A stretch of 64,000 nucleotides of DNA from CAVVTR01 sp963751245 (GTDB taxonomy: Bacteria > Acidobacteriota > Thermoanaerobaculia > Thermoanaerobaculales > Thermoanaerobaculaceae): the NCBI GenBank assembly GCA_963751245.1, contig CAVVTR010000011.1, positions 65,743-129,742 of the forward strand, read 5' to 3'. The notes under the pieces are model-generated. The model saw nothing but the letters and a program-made list of their open reading frames with translations. It did not search any database and was not told where the DNA came from. The first letter of the stretch is position 1, and the number at the start of each line of letters is the position of its first letter. This document shows, piece by piece, positions 43,567-52,348 of the stretch. The position numbers and the translations under genes were made by a program.

Positions 43567-44826
43567 TCAGCCGGCGGGCTCGCCGTAGATCTTCTCGTCC
43601 GGCAGGGCGGCGCCCGCAGCGTCGGCCTCGACGTCGCGCCCGGCGGGGGGCGCGGCGAGGAAGCGGCGGTAGAACTCGTGCTGGATCACCAGGCTCATCA
43701 CCTCGTTGGTGCCCGTCCAGATGGTGATGAGCCGGCAGTCGCGGAGCAGCCGCTCGACGGGGTAGATGTCGGTGTAGCCGATGCCGCCGAGGATCTGCAT
43801 GGCGTGGTTGATGACCGTCCACGCCGACTCGGTGGCGAACTTCTTGGCCTCGGAGACGAGGCGGCGGACGGTGCCCGGGTCCTCCGCCGCGTCGGCCGCG
43901 AGGGCCGCGCCGTGGTTGAGGGCGCGCGCGGCGTCGAGGAGGGTGAGGCTGTCGGCCACCTTGAAGCTGACCCCCTCGAAGCGCCGGATCTTCTCCCCGA
44001 AGGCGTGGCGCCGGTCGGCGTAGCGGGCGGCGATCTCGAGGGCGGCACGGCCCATGCCGATGGCGCCTCCCGCCGAGGTGAGACGCTCCGGCACCATCAT
44101 GCGGTGGAAGACCTCGGTGCCCCGCCCGATCCCGGCCTCGCCGCCGAGCACGTTGGCGAGGGGCACGGCGGCGTCCTTGAAGACGAGGCGGCCGGTGCCG
44201 CTGCCGCGGTTGCCCATGAGGCCGTAGACGTGGTGGACCTCGACGCCGGGGCCCCGCTCCACGAGGAACGCGGTCATGGCGCGCTTGGGGTCGTCGATCC
44301 CCTCGACGCGCCCGTACACGAGGATGAGGTCGGCCCCCTCGGCGCCGACCACGAAGCGCTTCTGGCCGGTGAGGCGGAAGACGTCGCCGTCGCGGCGCGC
44401 CACCGTGGTGGCGGCGAAGAAGTCGGAGCCGCCGCGCGGCTCGGTGAGGCCCTCGGCCACGGGCAGGCGTCCGGCCAGCATGGGCACGAGGAAACGCTGC
44501 TTCTGCTCCTCGGTGCCGAAGACGTGGATCGCCTCGCCGACGATGGAGACGAGGGACCACAGGCAGGGGAGGGCGGTGCCGAGGACGCCGATCTCCTCGA
44601 GGGCCGCCATCTCGGCGGTCCAGGGCACGCCGCGCCCGCCGTAGCGCGGGTCGAAGCGGAGGCCGAGGAGCCTGCGCCTGCCGGCGTCGGCGAGGAAGTC
44701 GCGGGGGAACGGGGCCTTGTCGGCGTCCATGTCGAGGAGCAGCTGGCGGGGCACGGCGGCCGCAAAGGCCCGCGCCTCGTCTCGCAGTGAACGGATCTCC
44801 GGGCTGAGCGTGGCGTCGATGAGCAT
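43567..44826 (-). CDS. Acyl-CoA dehydrogenase
   Basis: A FAD enzyme that oxidises acyl-CoA at the alpha-beta bond in fatty- or branched-acid breakdown. 419 residues from 44826, which follows GGGAGGAAGG. Family blocks are PVAEGLTEPRGGSDFFAA (FAD and substrate), GQKRFVVGAEGADLILVYG, GIGRGTEVFHRMMVPERLTS, and ILGGIGYTDIYPVERLLRDC-R with the C-terminal RLITIWTGTNEVMSLVI (the TGTNEVM helix). No thiolase or hydratase is adjacent, so the substrate is not set. Divergent from argG. Confidence 0.93.
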   Translation of the reverse strand: MLIDATLSPEIRSLRDEARAFAAAVPRQLLLDMDADKAPFPRDFLADAGRRRLLGLRFDPRYGGRGVPWTAEMAALEEIGVLGTALPCLWSLVSIVGEAIHVFGTEEQKQRFLVPMLAGRLPVAEGLTEPRGGSDFFAATTVARRDGDVFRLTGQKRFVVGAEGADLILVYGRVEGIDDPKRAMTAFLVERGPGVEVHHVYGLMGNRGSGTGRLVFKDAAVPLANVLGGEAGIGRGTEVFHRMMVPERLTSAGGAIGMGRAALEIAARYADRRHAFGEKIRRFEGVSFKVADSLTLLDAARALNHGAALAADAAEDPGTVRRLVSEAKKFATESAWTVINHAMQILGGIGYTDIYPVERLLRDCRLITIWTGTNEVMSLVIQHEFYRRFLAAPPAGRDVEADAAGAALPDEKIYGEPAG

Positions 44827-44894
44827 CCTTCCTCCCGTTGGTGAACCGCCGTTCAGTGTAAACCCTCCGCCGCCGCGGTGCGGCGGGGTGAGCA

Positions 44895-44927
44895 CACTTG
44901 ACAACGGAAGCAAGGTGCATAATTATC
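44895..44927 (+). promoter_or_regulatory. arg operon promoter with ARG-box-like palindrome
   Basis: TTGACA (44895-44900) is followed 14-17 bases later by the AT-rich CATAATTAT. The same segment is an imperfect palindrome GTGCATAATTATCCGC (44912-44927), resembling an ArgR-binding ARG box overlapping the -10. An argR gene lies in the same operon. A weaker half-site may follow at about 44932-44949. Confidence 0.6.
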
Positions 44928-44963
44928 CGCTATTCGTCGTTCATGCGAGCGACGGGAGGCGGA

Positions 44964-46163
44964 ATGCGAATCGTGCTGGCGTTCTCCGGCGGTCTCGACA
45001 CCTCGTTCTGTGTGGCGTACCTGAGCCGCGAGCGGGGCGCCGAGGTCATCACGGTCACGGTCGACACCGGCGGCATCGACGCCGCGGGGCTGGCGCGGGT
45101 GGCCGAGCAGGCCCGCGCGGTGGGGGCGGTGGAGCACCGGGAGGTGGATGCCCGCGAGGCGGTGTACGAGGGCTTCGTGGCCACGCTCATCCGCGGCAAC
45201 GTGCTGCGGGGGTCGGTCTACCCGGTGTCCGTGGCGGCGGAGCGGACCCAGCAGGCGGTGGAGGTGGCGAAGGTCGCCCGCGAGACGGACGCCGACGCCG
45301 TGGCCCACGGATCCACCGGCGCTGGCAACGACCAGGTGCGCTTCGACGTGGCGTTCCGGGTGCTGCTCCCCGGCCTGCCGATCGTCACGCCGATCCGCGA
45401 GCTCGGCCTGTCCCGGGAGCAGGCGGTCGAGTACCTCGCGTCCCGCTCCCTGCCGGTACCCGAGGGAACGAGCCGCTACTCGGTGAACCGGGGCCTGTGG
45501 GGAACGACCCTGGGGGGCGGCTGGACCCACGATCCGTGGAACGGTCCGCCTGCGGACGCCTGGGCCGAGGCCGGCGAGGCGGAGGGCGTCGCGCCGGAGC
45601 CGACGGAGGTCGTCATCTCCTGGCGGCAGGGGCTGCCCGTGGCCCTCGACGGCGAGGCCATCGCCGGGCCGGCGCTGATCGAGGCGCTGGAGGCGAGGGT
45701 GCGCCCGTACGGCATCGGGCGCGGCATCCACCTGGGCGAGACGGTGCTCGGGATCAAGGGCCGCATCGGTTTCGTGGCCGGCGCCGCGCAGATCGTCATC
45801 GCCGCGCACCGCGAGCTCGAGAAGCTGGTGCTGACGCGCTGGCAGGCGTTCTGGAAGGACCACCTGGCGCAGTTCTGGGGAGACCGGCTCCACGAGGGGC
45901 AGGCGTTCGACCCGGTGATGCGGGACGTGGAGGCGCTGGTGGCCAGCTCCCAGGCGAGGGTGGAGGGCGACACCAGGGTCCGCCTGGCGCCGGGCTCGTT
46001 CCTGGTCACCGGAGTGAGGAGCCCCTACGGGCTCATGGATCCGGACGTCGCCCTGTACGGCGAGCGCAACGCGCTGTGGAGCGGCGAGGAGGCGCGGGCG
46101 TTCGCCAAGGTGAGCGCGATCCCGTCGCTGCTCGCCGGCCGGCGGGGAGGCGGATCATGGTGA
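44964..46163 (+). CDS. argG: Argininosuccinate synthase
   Basis: Condenses citrulline with aspartate using ATP to form argininosuccinate. 399 residues, first gene of the arg-car cluster. The ATG at 44964 follows GGGAGGCGG. The PP-loop LAFSGGLDTSFCVAYLSRER is at residues 5-24. AHGSTGAGNDQVRFDVAF, PIREL and TSRYSVNRGLWGTTLGGGWT match the family, as does GERNALWSGEEA at the end. Spacing to the next gene is a 7-base overlap, so the whole set is co-transcribed. Confidence 0.96.
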   Translation: MRIVLAFSGGLDTSFCVAYLSRERGAEVITVTVDTGGIDAAGLARVAEQARAVGAVEHREVDAREAVYEGFVATLIRGNVLRGSVYPVSVAAERTQQAVEVAKVARETDADAVAHGSTGAGNDQVRFDVAFRVLLPGLPIVTPIRELGLSREQAVEYLASRSLPVPEGTSRYSVNRGLWGTTLGGGWTHDPWNGPPADAWAEAGEAEGVAPEPTEVVISWRQGLPVALDGEAIAGPALIEALEARVRPYGIGRGIHLGETVLGIKGRIGFVAGAAQIVIAAHRELEKLVLTRWQAFWKDHLAQFWGDRLHEGQAFDPVMRDVEALVASSQARVEGDTRVRLAPGSFLVTGVRSPYGLMDPDVALYGERNALWSGEEARAFAKVSAIPSLLAGRRGGGSW

Positions 46164-47215
46164 CGAGCCGGGTGCGGGTGGACCGCCTCGCCTCCTCGGT
46201 CCGCAACCTGAGGCTCGGCAACGAGGTGATCGTTGGTCCCGACCTCGTAGCCGGGGAGGGGTACGCGCTCGCCGTGCGCCTCCTCGGCGACAAGGCCGTC
46301 TACAACCAGCTCGAGGACCCCAGCGGCCGGTTCGTCCGGCTGCGCGCCGGAGACGTGATGGTAGGCGCTCTGGGCCGCCGGCGCGCGCTGCGCGGCTACG
46401 AGGGGGAGGTGCCTGAGCGCCTGGAGATCGGGGACACGGTGAACGTGCTCAACCTCGGTGGCGTGCTGGGGCGGTGCACGGCCGCCAACCCCGACCTGGG
46501 CCCGCCGTTCGACGCCGAGGTGCTTGGCGCGGTGCTGTCGTTTCCCCGCGTGGGGGACCGGGTCGGTGTTCCCGCCCACATCGGCGAGGGCGCCGTGCCG
46601 AGGTCCGAGCAGCTGACCTGCCGGGTGCCGGTGGTCTACGTGGCCGGCACCTGCATGGACGCGGGCAAGACCGTGGCGGCGTCGGAGATCGTGCGCGGGC
46701 TGTCCCGCGCGGGGATGCGGGTGGGCGCGGTGAAGCTCACCGGCGTGGCGCTGCGCCGGGACGCGCTGTCGATGCTCGACTCTGGAGCGGTGGCGGCGCT
46801 CACCTTCAACGACGCCGGGGTGGTCTCCACCGACGAGGCGGTGGCGCCGTCCACGGCCCGCGGCCTGCTCAACGAGCTCGCCTCGGCGTACGGGCCAGAG
46901 GTCATCGTGGCGGAGCTGGGGGACGGGATCCTCGGCGAGTACGGTGTCGGCGTGCTGCTCGCCGACCCGGCGTTGATGGGACTGTCGGCGGCGCTGGTGG
47001 TGTGCGCCCCGGACCAGGTCGCCGCCTGGGGTGCGGTGCGGGTGCTGGACGAGCGCTTCGGGCTCCGTCCCACGGTGATCTCCGGACCCGCCACCGACAA
47101 CGAGGTGGGCTGCCGCTTCGTCCGGCAGCAGCTGTCCCTCCCGGCCGCCAACGCGCGCCGGGACGACGGGCTGCTGGCGGGCTACGTCCTGGAGGCCCTC
47201 CGTGCCGGACGGTGA
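46157..47215 (+). CDS. Unknown P-loop protein inside the arginine cluster
   Basis: A 352-residue protein. The first 150 residues are beta-rich: ALAVRLLGDKAVYNQLEDPS, GDVMVGALGRRRALRGYEGE and LEIGDTVNVLNLGGVLGRCT. The second half is a P-loop NTPase: VPVVYVAGTCMDAGKTVAAS (Walker A GTCMDAGKT at about residue 164, with the MDAGKT form seen in BioD/MobB-like enzymes), VGAVKLTGVALRRDALSML, VIVAELGDGILGEYGVG and STDEAVAPSTARG. No known arginine-pathway activity matches. It overlaps argG by 7 bases and argC by 14, so it is probably co-expressed. Functions such as a ligase, kinase or regulator are open. The family is not recognised by me. Confidence 0.85.
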   Translation: MVTSRVRVDRLASSVRNLRLGNEVIVGPDLVAGEGYALAVRLLGDKAVYNQLEDPSGRFVRLRAGDVMVGALGRRRALRGYEGEVPERLEIGDTVNVLNLGGVLGRCTAANPDLGPPFDAEVLGAVLSFPRVGDRVGVPAHIGEGAVPRSEQLTCRVPVVYVAGTCMDAGKTVAASEIVRGLSRAGMRVGAVKLTGVALRRDALSMLDSGAVAALTFNDAGVVSTDEAVAPSTARGLLNELASAYGPEVIVAELGDGILGEYGVGVLLADPALMGLSAALVVCAPDQVAAWGAVRVLDERFGLRPTVISGPATDNEVGCRFVRQQLSLPAANARRDDGLLAGYVLEALRAGR

Positions 47216-48194
47216 GCTGCGGGTGGCGGTGCTGGGCGCGGCCGGGTACGTGGGCGGGGAGCTGCTCCGCCTGCTCGGCGGCCACCCCGCCGTGGGCGAG
47301 GTGCGCGCCTTCTCGGAGTCCGCCGCGGGGCGTCCCTGGGGCGGGGTCCACCCGGCGCTCGCCCACCTCGCCGGCGGGGTCTTCGAGCACCCCGCGCCGG
47401 TCGACGCCGGGAGCTGGGCCGACGTGGTGTTCCTGGCCATGCCCCACGGACGCTCGGGAAGCATCATGGACGGCGTGCTGTCGGGGAGCCCGCGGCTGGT
47501 GGTGGACACCGCGGCGGACTTCAGGCTCGCCGCGACGGCGGGGGGGTTCGTCTATGGGCTCGCCGACGCCTCCCCGGAGCGGCTGCGGTCAGCGAGCCGG
47601 ATCGCGGCGCCGGGGTGCTTCGCCACGGCGGCTCTGCTGGCGCTCCTCCCCTTCGCCCGGGCGGGGCTCCTCGCCGGAGACGTGACGGTGTTCGCGGTGA
47701 CCGGGTCCTCGGGGTCCGGGGTGGAGCCGCGGCGCACGACCCACCACCCGGTCCGCGCCCACAGCTTCTTCGCCTATGCGCTCGCCGGGCACCGGCACCA
47801 GGCCGAGATCGACGAGGAGCTCGGCCGGCAGAACGCGGCCGGCGTCCGCTGCCGCCTGATCCCGCACTCGGCGCCGCTGGTCCGTGGCATCCACGCCACG
47901 GTGCGGATCGCACCCGCGCGGCAGGGGGCGCCGGCGGCGGAGCTGCTGCGCGGCGCGTACGAGGGCCGGCCCTTCGTCAGGGTGACGGCGGAGCCGCCGG
48001 AGCTCGCCGCCGTGGTGGGGACCAACTTCGTCCACCTCCACGCGTCGCCGGATCCGGAGGGAGGAGCCGTGGTGACGGTGGCCATCGACAACCTGGTCAA
48101 GGGCGCGGCGGGGCAGGCCGTGCAGGGCATGAACCTGGCGCTGGGCCTGGACGAGACGGCGGGGCTGACGTTTCCGGGGCTGTTCCCATGCTGA
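47202..48194 (+). CDS. argC: N-acylglutamyl-phosphate reductase
   Basis: Reduces N-acyl-glutamyl-phosphate to the semialdehyde with NADPH. 330 residues. The Rossmann start is VAVLGAAGYVGGELLRLLGG. The catalytic Cys is in IAAPGCFATAALLAL (C139), with GSSGSGVEPRRTTHHPVRAH and the His region in YALAGHRHQAEIDEEL. The C-terminal NLVKGAAGQAVQGMNLALGL is diagnostic. Reported from a GTG at 47202 in the overlap with the P-loop gene. Confidence 0.95.
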   Translation: MPDGELRVAVLGAAGYVGGELLRLLGGHPAVGEVRAFSESAAGRPWGGVHPALAHLAGGVFEHPAPVDAGSWADVVFLAMPHGRSGSIMDGVLSGSPRLVVDTAADFRLAATAGGFVYGLADASPERLRSASRIAAPGCFATAALLALLPFARAGLLAGDVTVFAVTGSSGSGVEPRRTTHHPVRAHSFFAYALAGHRHQAEIDEELGRQNAAGVRCRLIPHSAPLVRGIHATVRIAPARQGAPAAELLRGAYEGRPFVRVTAEPPELAAVVGTNFVHLHASPDPEGGAVVTVAIDNLVKGAAGQAVQGMNLALGLDETAGLTFPGLFPC

Positions 48195-49342
48195 GCCCGT
48201 TCGAGGTGCCGGTGTACTCGCGCATCCCGGTGCGGGTGGCGCGGGGGCGGGGCTGCACGCTCTGGGACGAGGACGGCCGCGAGTATCTGGACATGTACGG
48301 AGGCCACGCCGTGGCGGTGACGGGTCACTGCCATCCGCGGGTGGTGGCGGCGGTGAAGGAGCAGGCGGAGCGGCTCCTGTTCTACTCCAACGCGGTGCCG
48401 CTGGTCGTCCGCGACGAGCTCTACGCGATGCTGGCGGCGCTCGCCCCCGAGGGTCTCGGGCACGCCTTCCTGGTCAACTCCGGCGCCGAGGCCAACGAGC
48501 AGGCGCTGGCGCTGGCCCGGCGGGCCACGGGGCGCCAGGGGGTGGTGTCGGTGGAGGGTGGCTTCCACGGCAGGACCGTGGCGACGCTGGCCGTGTCGGG
48601 GATCGCCCACTACCGCGACCTCGCCGCATCCGGAGGCGGCGCGGCGCTCGTGGAGGCCACGACGGTGGTCCCCGCCGACGACGAAGAGGCTCTGGCGCGG
48701 GCCGTGGACGGAGCCACGGCGGCGGTGATCCTGGAGCCGGTCCAGGGTCTCGCCGGAGCCCGGGACCTCTCCCCGGCGTTCCTGCGCCGGGCCCGGGAAG
48801 CGTGCGATGCCTGCGGGGCGTTGCTCGTCTTCGACGAGGTGCAGTGCGGCTGCGGCCGGCCGGGGGCGTTCACGGCGTCGCAGGTCTACGGCGTCCGCCC
48901 CGACCTGCTGACCCTCGCCAAGGGCATCGCGGCGGGGGTGCCGATGGGGGCGGTGCTGATGACGGGAGAGCTGGCGGCGGGGCTGAGGCCCGGCGACCTG
49001 GGCACCACCTTCGGAGGCGGTCCCGTGGCCTGCGCGGCGGCGCTCGCCAACCTCGGCGTGCTGCGCGACGAGGACCTGCCCGGCAACGCGGCGCGCATGG
49101 AGGTGGTGCTGCGCCGGCGCCTGGCGGGGGTGCCCGGGGTGGTTCATGTGACGGGTCGTGGGCTGCTGCTCGGAGCGTCGCTTGTTCGCCCCGCCCGCGA
49201 GGTGCAGGCGGCGCTGCTGGCGAAGGGGATCATCACCGGCACGTCGCAGGACCCGGCGGTGCTCCGGCTGCTCCCGCCCCTGCTGCTCGGGGAGGGCGAG
49301 GCGGCCCGGTTCACGGCGGCTCTCGAGGAGGTGATGGCATGA
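48188..49342 (+). CDS. argD: N-acylornithine aminotransferase
   Basis: PLP enzyme that converts N-acyl-glutamate semialdehyde to N-acyl-ornithine using glutamate. 384 residues of the class III aminotransferase family. YGGHAVAVTGHCHPRVVAAV, VNSGAEANEQALALARRATG, LLVFDEVQCGCGRPGAFTAS and the PLP Lys in LTLAKGIAAGVPMGAVLM (K245) are clear. Overlaps argC by 7 bases and argF' by 4. Confidence 0.95.
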   Translation: MLSPFEVPVYSRIPVRVARGRGCTLWDEDGREYLDMYGGHAVAVTGHCHPRVVAAVKEQAERLLFYSNAVPLVVRDELYAMLAALAPEGLGHAFLVNSGAEANEQALALARRATGRQGVVSVEGGFHGRTVATLAVSGIAHYRDLAASGGGAALVEATTVVPADDEEALARAVDGATAAVILEPVQGLAGARDLSPAFLRRAREACDACGALLVFDEVQCGCGRPGAFTASQVYGVRPDLLTLAKGIAAGVPMGAVLMTGELAAGLRPGDLGTTFGGGPVACAAALANLGVLRDEDLPGNAARMEVVLRRRLAGVPGVVHVTGRGLLLGASLVRPAREVQAALLAKGIITGTSQDPAVLRLLPPLLLGEGEAARFTAALEEVMA

Positions 49343-50346
49343 CGGTGCGGAGCTTCCTGGCCACCGACGACTGGTCCGACGACGAGGTGCTGGCGCTCCT
49401 GGAGCGCGCCCGGAGGCTCAAGGCGGGGAAGGTGCCCGGCAGCCTCGCCGGCAAGGTCCTCGCCCTGGTGTTCTTCGATCCCTCGCTGCGGACGCGCACC
49501 TCCTTCGAGGTCGCGATGCTCAGGCACGGCGGCGGCTCCGTGGTGCTCGAGCCGGGGCGCGGGAGCTGGCCGCTGGAGTGGCGGCGGGGCACCGTGATGG
49601 ACGGGGAGGCGGCGGAGCACATCGTGGAGGCGGCGCGGGTGCTCGGACGCTACGCGGACGCGCTCGGCGTGCGCGCCTTCCCGAAGGCGGCCAGCTGGGA
49701 GGAGGCCCGCGAGGACCGCGTCGTGCGCGGCTTCGCCGAGCACGCCGGCGTGCCGGTGATCAACCTGGAGTCGGCCCGGCGGCACCCTTGCCAGGGCCTG
49801 GCCGACGCCCTGACCATCCAGGAGAAGGTCGGCCCCGAGGTGGCCGGGCGCCGCTTCGTGCTCGCCTGGGCCTGGCACCCGCGCCCGCTGCCGACGGCGG
49901 TGCCGGTGAGCGCCGCACTGGCTGCGGCGCGGCTGGGCATGGAGGTCACGGTGGCGCACCCGCCGGGGTACGAGCTCGATCCCGAGGACCTGGAGGCCGT
50001 GCGCGCCTGCGCCGTGCGGCGGGGCGGCAGCGTCACCGTCGCGCACGACCTCGACTCCGCCGTGGACGGGGCCGACGTGGTGTACGCGAAGAGCTGGGGG
50101 GCGCTCTCCCACTTCGGCCGGCCGGAGGAGGAGGCTGCTCTGCGCGCCCCCCACCGCGGCTGGCGCATCGACGAGGCGCGGATGGTGCGCACGCGGGGCG
50201 GCGCGGGGATCTTCATGCACTGCCTGCCGGTGCGGCGCAACGTGGTGGTCACCGACGGGGTCCTCGACGGCCCGTGGTCGGTCGTCACCGACCAGGCCGC
50301 CAACCGGCTGCACGCCCAGCGGGCGCTGCTCGAGGAGCTCCTGTGA
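49339..50346 (+). CDS. argF': N-acyl-ornithine carbamoyltransferase, predicted succinylornithine type
   Basis: Carbamylates an N-acylated ornithine, not free ornithine. 335 residues and almost gap-free against the Xanthomonas N-acetylornithine transcarbamylase as remembered. Shared features are ALVFFDPSLRTRTSFE (carbamoyl-phosphate loop 49-55), SWPLEW with the acyl-pocket Trp77, RYADALGVRAFPKA, HPCQGLADALTIQ and HCLPVRRNV. In the same numbering residue 92 is Ala (GTVMDGEAAEHI), where the acetyl enzyme has Glu92. Substituting Glu92 with Ala, Ser, Pro or Val is reported to switch it to a succinylornithine transcarbamylase. So this enzyme is predicted to use succinylornithine. It replaces the normal argF in the cluster. 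Assay is needed to confirm. Confidence 0.92.
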   Translation: MTVRSFLATDDWSDDEVLALLERARRLKAGKVPGSLAGKVLALVFFDPSLRTRTSFEVAMLRHGGGSVVLEPGRGSWPLEWRRGTVMDGEAAEHIVEAARVLGRYADALGVRAFPKAASWEEAREDRVVRGFAEHAGVPVINLESARRHPCQGLADALTIQEKVGPEVAGRRFVLAWAWHPRPLPTAVPVSAALAAARLGMEVTVAHPPGYELDPEDLEAVRACAVRRGGSVTVAHDLDSAVDGADVVYAKSWGALSHFGRPEEEAALRAPHRGWRIDEARMVRTRGGAGIFMHCLPVRRNVVVTDGVLDGPWSVVTDQAANRLHAQRALLEELL

Positions 50347-51263
50347 CGACCGACCTGATTCCCGCCCTCAAGGAGGCCCTGGACTACACGCGGGCCTACC
50401 GCGACGCCACCTTCGTGGTCAAGATCGGCGGAGAGGTGCTGGGCGACCCGCGCGTCATCCACGCCCTCGCCGTGCAGGTGGCGCTCCTCGAGTCGCTGTC
50501 CATCCGCGTCGTGCTGGTGCACGGTGGAGGGCCCCAGGCCACGGCGCTGGCCGGCCGTCTGGGGCTGGGCACGGAGATGGTCGCCGGGCGCCGGGTGACG
50601 ACCCCGGAAGGCCTCGAGGTGGCCAAGATGGTGTACGCGGGCACGCTCAACACCGACATCGTCGCCGCGCTGCGGGCGCACGGCGTGCGGGCCGTGGGGC
50701 TGTCCGGGGTGGACGCCGGCCTCGTGGAGGTCCGGCGCCGGCCGCCGGTCCGCATCACCGGCGACGACGGCGAGGAGCGCAGCGTGGACTTCGGGGAGGT
50801 GGGGGACGTGGTGTCGGTGGACCGGCGCCTCCTCGAACGGCTGCTGCCCGAGGGGTACGTGCCCGTGGTGGCGTCGCTGGCGTGCGACGTCTCCGGCAGC
50901 GTGCTCAACGTCAACGCCGACACCATGGCGGCGGCGCTCGCAGTGGGCCTGGCCGCCGAGAAGCTGCTCTTCCTGACCTCGGCGCCGGGGCTGCTGCGCG
51001 ACCCCGGCGACACCACCTCGGTGGTGGCGTTCGCAGAGGCCGCCGACGTCCGCCGGCTCGTCGAGGAGGGTGTGGTGAAGGGGGGCATGCGTCCCAAGAT
51101 CGAGGCCTGCCTGCGCGCGGTCGAGGGGGGCGTCCGGCGCACGCACATCATCGACGGCCGCGCCGCCGACGCGTTGCTCGTGGAGGTGTTCACCGGCCAC
51201 GGCTCGGGGACGATGATCGTGGGCGCCCGGGAGGCGGACGCCTACCGGGAGCGGGCCCTGTGA
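50343..51263 (+). CDS. argB: N-acylglutamate kinase
   Basis: Phosphorylates N-acetyl- or N-succinyl-glutamate on the side chain. 306 residues of the amino-acid kinase fold: FVVKIGGEVLGDPRVIHALA, LVHGGGPQATALAGRLGLGT, GLSGVDAGLVEVRRRPPVRI, NVNADTMAAALAVGLAAEKL and EEGVVKGGMRPKIEACLRAV. No acetyltransferase domain is fused to it, unlike the Xanthomonas enzyme. Substrate acyl type is not visible from the sequence; cluster context suggests succinyl. Starts at a GTG overlapping the argF' stop. Confidence 0.93.
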   Translation: MTTDLIPALKEALDYTRAYRDATFVVKIGGEVLGDPRVIHALAVQVALLESLSIRVVLVHGGGPQATALAGRLGLGTEMVAGRRVTTPEGLEVAKMVYAGTLNTDIVAALRAHGVRAVGLSGVDAGLVEVRRRPPVRITGDDGEERSVDFGEVGDVVSVDRRLLERLLPEGYVPVVASLACDVSGSVLNVNADTMAAALAVGLAAEKLLFLTSAPGLLRDPGDTTSVVAFAEAADVRRLVEEGVVKGGMRPKIEACLRAVEGGVRRTHIIDGRAADALLVEVFTGHGSGTMIVGAREADAYRERAL

Positions 51264-52348
51264 GCCACGGGGCGGCGGAGGTCTCCCCCGTGGAGCTGCT
51301 GGAGGCGCTGGTGCGCACGCCCAGCGTGTCGGGCGGCGAGGAGGCCGCGGCGGCGGTGCTCGCCTCCTGGGCAGCCGGAGCGGGGCTCGCGGTGTCGCGG
51401 GACGAGGCGGGCGTACGCCTGGTCGTCGAGGGGACGTTGCCGGGACCCACGCTGCTGTTCGCGTCGCACCTGGACACCGTGCCCCCCGGCGAGGGGTGGA
51501 CGGTGGACCCCTACGGTGCGGAGCGCGACGGCGACCGGCTGTACGGCCGGGGCGCGGCCGACGCAAAGGGGTGCGTCAGCGCCATGGCCGCCGCCGCGGC
51601 GAGGCTGCAGGCCGCCGGGGGGCCGGCGCGGGGGCGGCTGGTCGTGCTGGCGACGTTCAGCGAGGAGACCCGCGACACCACGATGCCCGAGGCGCTCCGC
51701 CGGCTGGGCGGCGCCGTGGACGCCGCCGTGGTCGGAGAGCCGACCTCGCTGGCGCCGTGCGTGGCCCAGCGCGGCCAGGTGCTCCTCAGGCTGACCTGGC
51801 ACGGCGAGCAGCTCCACGCCGGGTGGGTCGCCGGGCGCTCGCCGGCTCCCGTCAACGCGGTGCTGGCGGCGTGCAGCGACCTGCCGCGGGTGGCGGCGCT
51901 GCCCTTCGAGCGGCGGCACCCGCGCCTCGGGGGCATCACGGTGACCCCCACGATGGTGTCGGCGGGAGTCGCGCGCAACGTGACCCCCCCGTCCTGCGAG
52001 GCGGTGCTGGACGTGCGGACGACGCCGGCCTACACCCACGCCGAGGTGGTGGCGGCGGTGCGACGCTGCGTGGAGGCCGAGGTGGAGGTGCTCTCCGACC
52101 GCCTCGTCCCCGCCGAGACACCGCCTGGGTCGCGCCTGCTCGAAGCCCAGCGGCGCGCCGCTCCGGGGATCGCGGAGGTGGTCTCCCCCACCTGCTCGGA
52201 CTGGGTGTGGCTGCGCTCGGTGGACGCGATCAAGCTGGGGCCGGGGGCCTCTCGGCTCTCCCACACCGCCGACGAGTGGGTTTCGGTGAGCGACGTGACG
52301 CGCGCGGCGTCCCACTACGCCGCGCTGGCGCGGGAGTATCTGCGATGA
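51260..52348 (+). CDS. argE': N-acyl-citrulline deacylase (M20 family)
   Basis: A 362-residue M20 zinc hydrolase predicted to free citrulline from N-acyl-citrulline, the step after the transcarbamylase. Metal and catalytic motifs are FASHLDTVPPGEGW, YGRGAADAKGCVSAMAAAAA, TFSEETRDTT (catalytic Glu-Glu) and VVGEPTSLAPCVAQRGQV. A dimerisation (lid) domain separates them from LGPGASRLSHTADEWVSVSD at the end with the last His. An ArgE or DapE role is also possible for the family, but gene order supports the acylcitrulline function. GTG overlaps the argB stop. Confidence 0.9.
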   Translation: MSHGAAEVSPVELLEALVRTPSVSGGEEAAAAVLASWAAGAGLAVSRDEAGVRLVVEGTLPGPTLLFASHLDTVPPGEGWTVDPYGAERDGDRLYGRGAADAKGCVSAMAAAAARLQAAGGPARGRLVVLATFSEETRDTTMPEALRRLGGAVDAAVVGEPTSLAPCVAQRGQVLLRLTWHGEQLHAGWVAGRSPAPVNAVLAACSDLPRVAALPFERRHPRLGGITVTPTMVSAGVARNVTPPSCEAVLDVRTTPAYTHAEVVAAVRRCVEAEVEVLSDRLVPAETPPGSRLLEAQRRAAPGIAEVVSPTCSDWVWLRSVDAIKLGPGASRLSHTADEWVSVSDVTRAASHYAALAREYLR

